DNA of 64,000 nucleotides from Plutella xylostella. Its lineage: Eukaryota; Arthropoda; Insecta; Lepidoptera; Plutellidae. The stretch's first letter is position 1, and each line of letters starts with the position of its first letter. Positions 56,514 through 64,000 of this stretch are shown here, piece by piece. The stretch lies in NCBI RefSeq assembly GCF_932276165.1, contig NC_063988.1:9672001-9736000 (forward strand). Reading direction: 5' to 3'. Position numbers and translations under genes: made by a program. Under the pieces are notes generated by a model that was not told where the DNA came from, ran no database searches, and saw only the letters and a program-made list of their open reading frames with translations.

Positions 56514-56657
56514 CTATAAACCACCCCAGGACGCACCCGACTCAAAAGTCCCCATAACGCTAGCTGCGTTGCCGCGCTGCACGGCGAGGGAAATCCTCAG
56601 TGCCAGGTACGCCCCAGAGCGGTAGTCAAAGCCGCGGCTCCTTAAGCGTCGCCTAAT
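56514..56657 (-). pseudogene. Retroelement-like ORF, C-terminal piece (host of the LINE insertion)
   Basis: Minus-strand frame from 56657 to a TAG at 56514-56516: IRRRLRSRGFDYRSGAYLA, then LRISLAVQRGNAASVMGTF, then ESGASWGGL. The AVQRGNAASVMGT phrase is a hallmark of a reading-frame family repeated in many animal genomes, which I associate with retroelement C-termini without being able to name the clade. It continues, in frame, the piece at 59070-59342 if the LINE between is removed. Confidence 0.7.
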
Positions 56658-59069
56658 CAAATTCAAATTCAAATTCAAAAGGTATTTATTTCCACTAAAT
56701 GCACACCGAAATACAATAATACAAAATTAAATTAGGTTACTTAACTAATTAGTAATCTAGGCATATAGTGACAAAAGGAACAGTCTCAGACATGTTGCGA
56801 GTTGTGTAACAACAACACAACGCTGGTTTTCAGACTGCCCCTAATACTTAACTAATCTTAATTAAACTTAACTAAACTTAAAAGCTACTGGGTTTTTACT
56901 TTTTAATTAGAGTGGAGATCATGCATCAAAGAAACGATTAATGTTGTATAGTAATATAGTGTGTGTGTATTGGTACTGGTGGTATTGGTACAAACAATAT
57001 TCAATACCATTCATTTATAAAAGCAGAAAAATAACTGTGTTCGAATCAAAGATAAACTATTATATTTATTGTGTTCTATGTATATTATTATCATTCATTA
57101 TATATATATTACCAGAAAAAAAAAACATTTATAGATAAGTAAAATCTTGCTGTTGCTTCATTAGTAAGAAAGAACGTAATTTAGTTTTGAATGTGTTTGG
57201 GGATTTTATTTGTCTTAAGGGCGGAGGCAAATCATTCCATATTTTAGATGCTGCGTAACTGAAACTTCCTTTATATCCGACAGTTTTATGTACAGGTATT
57301 TTTAGTTTATTATTAAATCTGTTTCTTGTGTTATATAACAGAATATCACTTTTCCAAATAATTTTTTCGTAAAGATATTCCGGTACTTGCTTATGCACAA
57401 CTTTATGCAATAGATTCGCCAAATGTAAATGACGTCGTGCTGTCATTTTAAGAATACCTTTTTCATTGAGGAATGGTGTAATATGTGCTCGCCTGGGTAT
57501 TGTAAAACAGAAGCGGGCGCATGCATTTTGCACGCGTTGGATAGCTCGCTCTGTCTTAGAAAATAGTCTTGGCCCATACACGACATCCCCGAAATTGAAC
57601 AGTGATAAAACTAGGGTTTCCGTTAGTGTAACTCGGACTTCCTCGGATAGAAATTCTCGATATCCATATAGTACTTTGAGTCTATAAAAAGCATTTCTAA
57701 TCTTAGAGTTTACATGATCTATGAATCTTAATTCACTGTCCATAATTAGACCCAAGTTTCTAGCGGATTTTACCATATCTATATTTTTGTTATCAATTTT
57801 GAGAATAGGTATTTGTTTTGTGATTGCGCCAGATTGGTGTTTGGTACCTAGAACTAAAAATTTGGATTTTTCAGGATTAATTACGAGAGAATTATCTTTT
57901 GACCAACTTGTTATCACGTTGAGATCTTCATGAATTTTTTGTATATTTTCATCTATATGTAGCGGGGGAAAAGAGCGGTATATTTGGGTGTCGTCCGCGT
58001 ATAGGTGCACTTTACAATTTTTAAGATGTTTAGGCAGATCAGCAGTATATATAATAAACAAAAGCGGACTTAAAATAGAACCCTGAGGACAGCCACGTGG
58101 TATGTCAAGGATTCTTGACTGTTTCATGTTTCCGTTCTCATCAACAGTTTCAACGTATTGTTGTCTATCATTTAAATATGACTGAAACCACGAGCAAGCT
58201 GTCTGTGATATACCGTAGTACCTCAGTTTTGCTAAAAGTAACTGCGTATTAAGGCAGTCAAATGCTCGGGAGAAATCTAGCAGCACAAGAATACTACCTT
58301 GGCCCTTATCCGAAGCTGTCAGAATGTCATCAGTGACGTGAGCCAGTGATGTGTCTGTTCCTCGTCCGCTGCGAAAGCCAGATTGCAAGATGGGAAGTAT
58401 TTTCTCTTTCTCTAAATACTTAGTTAGCTGCACACTAACCACTCTTTCAATAATTTTTGAAAGTACTGGTAGTAAACTGATAGCTCTTAGGTCTTTGACC
58501 TGCTCCACTACGTTAGTTTTTGGCAAAGGTTTTACCTTAGCTAACTTCCACGATTTGGGAACGGTAGTTGTCTCTAAAGACTTATTAATTATTGATGTTA
58601 TTATTGGCAATGTACAAGGGAGAGTCATGCGTATCATTTCTATAGATATTGTGTCAAATCCATAAGCGTTTGTACTAATTGAGTGAATGATTTTATTTAC
58701 CAATTCCTCCGAACAGAAATCTTAATTAAATTCATTGTCCGTGTACCTATTTTGTGCATAATAAAGAAGATTATCCGAATGAGCATCTGAGATTCCAGGT
58801 ATATCTAAAAAGAAGTTGTTTATGTCGTCCGGACAATTTAAATGCCTAGGTATGTTTGGCTGATCGGGTTTATGGGTTACCGATGAACGCTTTAAATACT
58901 TCCACATTTTTTGTGGTTTTTTGATATTTTTATTGACATAGTAATTGAAAAAAGCAGCTTTTTCTCTTTTCAAAGAGCTATTAACTAAGTTTTTTAGTTC
59001 TCTATAATATTGACGGTGGGTATCTAATTTAGTCTTATTAGCTCGCTTCAGTGCTTCATCCCGGTGTAC
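56658..59069 (-). mobile_element. 5'-truncated LINE (CR1/Jockey-like) inserted in another retroelement frame
   Basis: The element spans 2412 bp on the minus strand. Its 3' end is a (TTTGAA)n tail directly at 56658. Upstream of the tail there is an AT-rich 3'UTR (56658-57128), then the polymerase frame. Its 5' boundary at 59069 is inferred from the host frame, which resumes exactly there. No clear target duplication is seen. The endonuclease domain is missing. Confidence 0.85.
57129..59069 (-). pseudogene. LINE reverse transcriptase, one in-frame stop
   Basis: The frame 57129-58703 encodes 524 residues with the RT motifs in order: VPKSWKLAKVKPLPK (48-62), FRSGRGT (110), the catalytic LLDFSRAFD (141-149), PRGCPQGSILSPLLF (202), and the YADD active site (235-238), followed by a CR1/Jockey-style C-terminal region ending IWNDLPPPLRQ... 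The same frame continues upstream to 59069 (ALKRANKTKLDTHRQYYREL, KREKAAFFNYYVN, KMWKYLKRSS), interrupted only by a TAA at 58722-58724. RT catalytic residues are intact, so the element died recently, or the stop is a sequencing artefact. Small plus-strand frames here are shadows. Confidence 0.88.
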
Positions 59070-59342
59070 CATCTCCCTGACGAACTGCCTCCCCTGTTCC
59101 CCCCAAACCCCAGTGGTCTCAATGGCAAGAGGCCCAAAAATATAGCCGCCCGCAATCAACTGGCCGTATTTGACGCACTTCTATCGTGCAGCCGCCTCGG
59201 CAGCCGCACCCACCGTGCCAGCAGTGTGCCCCACGTGGGACGGGGCAAATGTGCAGACGCATGTGGCGTCCCAGAGCAGGCACCGACCTTTCTCCCACGG
59301 TATCAAGGGGAGACCGTCCGGACGCCTCCCATCACTGCGACT
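59070..59342 (-). pseudogene. Retroelement-like ORF, upstream piece (host of the LINE insertion)
   Basis: The minus-strand frame reads RRPDGLPLIPWEKGRCLLWD, ATCVCTFAPSHVGH, GQLIAGGYIFGPLAIETT, GVWGEQGRQFVREM, and ends at the LINE junction. A TAG replaces an Arg-like codon after AAAEAAAR. The RPD ... WDATC spacing recalls a PD-(D/E)xK nuclease layout such as the C-terminal endonuclease of some LINEs (inference). The frame resumes at 56657 with IRRRL. Confidence 0.65.
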
Positions 59343-59344
59343 CT

Positions 59345-59560
59345 AAACTAAACTAATTGTTCCTGTTTAACTATAATGTAAGCTAGGTATATATAAATGT
59401 GCATATGTGCTACTAAGCTATGATAAATTTGTTATGTAGTGCGACTCCTTACCCACAGTCAAACCATATTAACATTTGGTTTTGTGGGATGTATGTAATA
59501 GCATAAGTTGTTTTCTTTGAATAAAGATTGATTCTATTCTATTCTATTCTATTCTATTCT
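59345..59560 (+). mobile_element. LINE 3' end with stem-loop, AATAAA and (ATTCT)6 tail
   Basis: AT-rich 3'UTR-like sequence with a stem-loop (CCCACAGTCAAACCA ... TGGTTTTGTGGG near 59451-59489), AATAAA at 59520-59525 and six ATTCT units at 59531-59560. It abuts the host frame fragment, so another element is joined here. No coding part remains. Confidence 0.6.
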
Positions 59561-59562
59561 AT

Positions 59563-60289
59563 CTCAACCCCGGCGGCTCACACGACTGCGGGCCGATGAT
59601 GTATATTGTAGTAAACGACTACATACTAAATAGTTGTCTCGTCTTCTTGAATTACTTTATCTACTTACAAGATCATAAATACGATGCGGTTCACCTTTCG
59701 TTCCTTGTTTTATAAATGTGTAGGCAGTTCTATTTTGAGTACAGTTTTTTTTATAATTTATTACGAGGTAGACCACAAACACGCTAACGTATATTAAATA
59801 AATTAAGAGTAAGGTTATCTAGTGGAAAGTATAAAACATAGAACAATTTTGTACTAGGTATTTGAATTTTCCGATAGAAATATAAAAGCTTCCATATTGA
59901 TAATGAGTGTATTAATTATGAATTACTTGACTATTTCTATTTTTCTGACTATTTCTCTGGTAGGGACTGCCTTTTTGTACTGTTTTTATTTACAAGTTTA
60001 CTCTTTATTGTATTTCTTTAGTGCAATTAAAGAGTATTATAATTATTATTATTATTGTAGAAACTTTTGGTTATTATGAGTACATCATATTTATATCGTA
60101 CTATTTGTAACATTATGTTGTACCTACTTTAGTTCGTGTATCCTGCATTTTTTATTCATTTATTAGCCCTATTAAACATCATTTAAGTTAGTCAAACACA
60201 TCAAGTTACATATTATAAAAGTTTTGTTTTTATGTTTTCCCTAGCTATGTACATAATATTCACAGAATTACACACACTACGCCACCGGT
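59563..60289. other. Gene-free AT-rich stretch
   Basis: No supported feature. Confidence 0.5.
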
Positions 60290-60425
60290 TTAATAAGTTA
60301 CTCTATGTACTACGCCGTCGCTGCTACGAGCTATCTACTACGCCGTGCCGTAGCAAATATTGCTACGAAGTGCTTGCTACGAAATGGTAAGGAAATTCCA
60401 ATACTTTACTACGAAGAAATTGCAT
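60290..60425. repeat. GCTACGA-rich quasi-repeat
   Basis: 'ctacgccgt', 'gctacgagc', 'tgctacgaagtg' and 'ttgctacgaaatgg' recur several times within 120 bp. The 60-codon frame across it is a by-product of the repeat. Confidence 0.5.
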
Positions 60426-60496
60426 CGTATTATAATCAAAGTAGATATGTTTTAAAATATCTTCTTTGTAATAAAAGTATGATATAATTATCGTGT

Positions 60497-60670
60497 CAAT
60501 GATGTTGATTCTGAAGGCAGAAATTCTAATTTTAACGCTGTCAAACTAAAAAAATTGCTAGCATAAAATGTCATTTACGGAAACAATCATAGAGTCGAAT
60601 TTTAAACAAAGAAATTAAGGTATTGACGTCTCTAAATTTAAAATTTCCGCCTTCAGAATCGATATCATTG
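60497..60670. mobile_element. 174-bp MITE, GAAGGCAGAAATT family
   Basis: The left end CAATGATGTTGATTCTGAAG continues 'gcagaaattctaattttaac'. The right end is its inverted version ('aaatttccgccttcagaatc', 'gatatcattg'). Relatives are at 56046-56135 and within 62490-62600. Confidence 0.7.
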
Positions 60671-61390
60671 TTGCAATATAATTGTGTTGCGTTTCAGAAT
60701 AAGTATCGCTGATTTGGGTCAGCCCGCAGCTGGTACAAATGAGATTTTTTTGTCATAAAAGGTTACGCTCTTTTTTAACGAAAATATTTTTTACGATAAT
60801 GACTAAACGTAAGCTTTTCTTTTAACTTGCTACCGCATATAGATTCAGAAGTTTTATAACAAGCGCCCTTCATTTGTCTGCCAAACCGACTTTGTTACCA
60901 ATTTGGTTTAAAATTTAAAACTTGTTGGCTTTTTAAACAAATTATTTTCAACAACTACTACATCATACTGTTATTTAAAATAAGGACACAAAACCCAAAA
61001 TAAGTTACGTCTATACTGCTGAATATCTAACGGCATCATGCCAAACCAACCCCCAGGGGGGTTACAGAGATCATGGGTCTCCTGATAACAGTTAAGAAGT
61101 GCTTTGTTTTATAGTCACAACACTGCCAAAAATAATAATCATAAAAGATTTTATCAGTGTCATAGATATCACAATCTGCACAGTATTTGTTATTGTGCAA
61201 TATAATTGACCGTTTCGATTCAAAACGCAATTCAATCTTATTGTACACACAATGAAATATATTGTAAATTGTTATTGTAGGTCTAGGGGCCGCCTTATAT
61301 TCTACCCAGTTTCTAGCTATGCAACTTATGATGAAGCTATCACAAACGTCACATTCTCTTAATTACTGCCTCTCGCTAGCACTATAGATT
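60671..61390. other. Gene-free stretch
   Basis: AT-rich, no recognised gene. A short 'caacccccaggggggttaca' palindrome-like sequence lies at 61048-61068. Confidence 0.4.
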
Positions 61391-62721
61391 GGCAAGTTGC
61401 TTGGCGACCCTCCTTGCGGGGTGACAGACGCGGAGGGGACGAGGTACCCAAGACGACAGCGGGTAGCGGGAGGGTAGCGGTGGAGGGGAACGCGTGCACT
61501 GCATGTCATTGTTACGGCAGTATCGGCCGCGCAGCCGAGGCGGCCACATGTCTTATATAGTCTGTCATAATTTGAGTGCGACCCACATGAGATCATTGAT
61601 CCTGAGACCATTAGTCTTAGGATGAGTGTTGAGGCCTTTTTAATATTATCATTATATTATTATTAGGTATCTATAATTCGTCAACAAAATAACGTTAAAA
61701 ACAACAAATCGTATAATGTCTCAATATAGGGGCTTCTTGTAGAACAGCGTACCGGATCAGTCATGCTACGCGGCTAAAGGTTGGTACTGCGCAGTCAGAT
61801 ACGAAAAAGTAAACAACAAAGACGAAGAGTCCATATGACAGTGCGTCAGTTGTCAGTTCTTGTAACTAGGAAAGCAACCAAAATTTATGTGATTTAATGA
61901 AAGTAATTAATGAGCAAAACACAGAAAAAAATTACAAAATTGATGAAATTTTGAAAGAAAATGGTCATATCGTGCTTCGCCTACCCCCATACCACCTGGA
62001 ATTAAATCCTGTTGAACTTGTGTGGCGGTACGTGAAGGGCGAGCTCGCAAGAACGTCGATTGACTCTAACTTATATAAAGAGATAAAAGACTTTGAGTTG
62101 CTTTTCTCTAATTATTCGCCTGAAAAGTGGAGAAATTGTGACGACCATGTCATAAAAAATTAAGACGAATATTATAAATCTGATAGAGTATTTGACGATG
62201 TATTGGACAGGTATGTTATTGTTTATTTATAATTTAATGTAAATTAAACATAAAATATTATAGGTGTACACTGAACTAATATGACTGGCGTACTCTAGTA
62301 CATTATACTTCAAAGTAGGTATAATGTTTTTTGGTTTTTGTCTTAGATTTATAATTGAAGTTAATGAAAACGATGATGAAGATGAGGATGACGACGACGA
62401 TGAACAAGTTCAAACAGAGAGTGAACATGAAAGTGACATGGAAATTGATTTATAAAATAAAACACTTTTACATAAATAAATTCAAATTGGTAGATATTCT
62501 GAAGGTAAACATCCAAATTTTAATGCTGTCAAACTATAAATTTTAAGCTAAATATGACATTTACGGGAACACTCATAGAATAAAATTTTACTTACGTCAG
62601 AAATAGTTACAAGCTATCGCGAGATTAATCCGGGCACACTTTTCTACGTGTGTAGCATGTCGTGCTACCTCGCCCCCGCCACTTCTTTCACCCCGCAAGG
62701 AGGGTCGCCAAGTAACTTGCC
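61391..62721 (+). mobile_element. Remnant DNA transposon bounded by an inverted repeat
   Basis: GGCAAGTTGCTTGGCGACCC ('tccttgcggggtga') at 61391-61423 is matched inverted at 62688-62721 ('tcaccccgcaaggagggtcg', 'ccaagtaacttgcc'), with similarity extending about 30 bp further inwards. The transposase remnant at 61897-62455 lies between, so the repeats are plausibly subterminal repeats of the same transposon. The right repeat recurs at 63181-63214 in the tandem duplication. Confidence 0.55.
61897..62455 (+). pseudogene. Tc1/IS630-type transposase, C-terminal third with spliced acidic tail
   Basis: Exon 61897-62210 reads NYKIDEILKENGHIVLRLPP, YHLELNPVELVWRYVKGELA, then FELLFSNYSPEKWRNC. LRLPPYHLELNPVE is the block holding the last catalytic acidic residue of the DDE domain. 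A TAA at 62161-62163 interrupts the frame, which continues DEYYKSDRVFDDVLD to a donor 'gacag|gtatgt' (62211). An acceptor 'ttttgtcttag' (62346) leads into FIIEVNENDDEDEDDDDDE, ending at TAA 62453-62455. The split Arg codon joins the two in frame. The N-terminal and central domains are missing. An acidic tail of this type is common in spliced, Tc1-related transposase genes of insects (family knowledge). Confidence 0.75.
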
Positions 62722-63301
62722 ACATTATAGATAAATGCCTGAACCTTTGTTTGCTTTCTATTGCTGTGTTTTAGTTAGTTTTATGACTCGTTTTGCACAT
62801 TTTTATTGTTTATATAATGTTTTTTGGTTTTTGTCTTAGATTTATAATTGAAGTTAATGAAAACGATGATGAAGATGAGGATGACGACGACGATGAACAA
62901 GTTCAAACAGAGAGTGAACATGAAAGTGACATGGAAATTGATTTATAAAATAAAACACTTTTACATAAATAAATTCAAATTGGTAGATATTCTGAAGGTA
63001 AACATCCAAATTTTAATGCTGTCAAACTATAAATTTTAAGCTAAATATGACATTTACGGGAACACTCATAGAATAAAATTTTACTTACGTCAGAAATAGT
63101 TACAAGCTATCGCGAGATTAATCCGGGCACACTTTTCTACGTGTGTAGCATGTCGTGCTACCTCGCCCCCGCCACTTCTTTCACCCCGCAAGGAGGGTCG
63201 CCAAGTAACTTGCCACATTATAGATAAATGCCTGAACCTTTGTTTGCTTTCTATTGCTGTGTTTTAGTTAGTTTTATGACTCGTTTTGCACATTTTTATT
63301 G
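62320..63301 (+). repeat. Perfect 489-bp tandem duplication with period 493
   Basis: 62320-62808 and 62813-63301 are identical by eye, separated by four bases. The unit contains the acceptor and the acidic last exon of the transposase, the GAAGGTAAACATCC MITE-like sequence, and the right inverted repeat (62688-62721). The 63-codon frames starting MKLMKTMMKMRM in each copy are out of frame with the acidic exon and are not separate genes. Confidence 0.9.
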
Positions 63302-63742
63302 CACAAATTACATTATAGCAAACTCTGTTTTATTCAATGGGGGGAAATATTTTTAATTGACATATTTAGTGTACGCGTAAATAGAGATTAGAAAAAAATC
63401 CTTTTTTTGTTGAGAATCGGTTACATTTATGTTTATAAATGTAAAACCCGAAACACTTATGACGTGTGTTTCTATGCTATCGACAGACTGACAATCACCC
63501 TCCGCACTACCTCGACTCCTCCACACTAGTCGAGTCCCTCCACACACTCGTCGATCTCAGGCCTCATTCATTGGCTCAAGAAGCGTCGTTAGTGAGTGCA
63601 GAGGAAGTCGTACTGGTGCCTAGGAAATCACATGATTAAACTAGGATTACCGTAACGTTAGCTGCTAGAAGGCTGTTACCTACTTACGTATAACGCGGCA
63701 AGCTAAAAGTTAGATTTTTGATGTCGCAACTTTTTTAAACTT
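63302..63742. other. Gene-free stretch
   Basis: AT-rich, with a slightly GC-rich part at 63480-63570 ('ctccgcactacctcgactcc', 'cacacactcgtcgatctcag'). Nothing supported. Confidence 0.45.
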
Positions 63743-64000
63743 AAAGTAAAGTAAAGTAAAGTAAAGTATTGTTTATTTGCATGAATATAGGTGTTACATA
63801 AGATGTTACATTAAAATGTCAATAAATTAAAAATAAATCACTATATTCTACCATGCAGGCATGCAAATATTATTATCTAATTACAATTATGTCACTATCA
63901 GTATAAAATTAAGATCATCAAATATTATTTATTATATATTATATTATTTCTAGTCAAAATTGTCGTCTAGGAACTCTTGCAAACTATAGTAGCATTTGCC
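63743..64000 (-). mobile_element. LINE 3' end cut by the window edge, (TTTAC)n tail
   Basis: On the minus strand, the window edge reads GKCYYSLQEFLDDNFD to a TAG at 63950-63952, followed by an AT-rich 3'UTR and (TTTAC)n at about 63743-63767. The residue pattern and tail suggest the C-terminus of a LINE ORF. The rest lies beyond 64000. Confidence 0.5.

Noticed and set aside
57466..58665. Plus-strand frames of 70 to 104 codons
   Set aside because: They are shadows of the minus-strand LINE reverse transcriptase, which shows all its motifs.
62355..63039. Two identical 63-codon frames (MKLMKTMMKMRM...)
   Set aside because: They are out-of-frame readings of the duplicated acidic transposase exon. 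The in-frame reading has a proper acceptor and stop.

Overview
The window looks like a stretch of moth or butterfly (Lepidoptera) nuclear genome. The non-coding DNA is AT-rich and full of repeat types typical of Lepidoptera: TA-flanked MITEs, TTA-flanked foldback elements, tRNA-derived SINEs, Helitron-like elements bounded by TC and CTAG, and RTE-type and other LINE fragments. The one clear host gene has introns, GT-AG splice sites and a poly(A) signal. Its protein is closest in motif content to insect 5-HT1 serotonin receptors. Nothing suggests bacteria, plasmid or phage.

Layout. 1-3594 is probably upstream intron or flank, with repeats. The plus-strand serotonin receptor gene follows in three visible exons: 3595-3728, 8907-9016 and 10638-11568, with a 3'UTR to about 11930. 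Its first exon or exons, encoding the N-terminus and the start of TM1, are not in the window. From about 12 kb to 64 kb there is no secure host gene. This 52-kb stretch is a patchwork of mobile-element copies, many nested in one another, plus a few unassigned open frames that could be exons (29817-30143, 34485-34727, 43748-44255).

Regions worth a second look. (1) 14909-15082 and 19545-19718 form a perfect 174-bp inverted repeat. Each arm carries a TATA box and an initiator pointing inwards, and the 4.5 kb between holds a decayed signal-peptide-like first exon and a 58-bp minisatellite. (2) Intron 2 of the receptor gene begins with decoy copies of the exon's own 3' end plus splice donor, and a 160-bp retroposon with a 12-bp target duplication sits inside this array. 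(3) At 56514-59342 a LINE is inserted in another retroelement-like reading frame that continues in frame on both sides. (4) At 45952-46825 a 5'-truncated RTE fragment with an open frame sits inside a TA-flanked MITE. (5) At 61.4-63.3 kb a Tc1/IS630-type transposase remnant has its acidic last exon in a perfect 489-bp tandem duplication.

How the parts work together. The receptor exons join into one frame (phase 1 into exon A, phase 0 between A and B, a split Arg codon of the DRY motif between B and C). They give 390 residues running from the end of TM1 to the C-terminus. Most of the rest is explained by element insertion and decay, not by cooperating genes. All calls were made by reading; no database search was run, so family names for repeats are recognition-level only.
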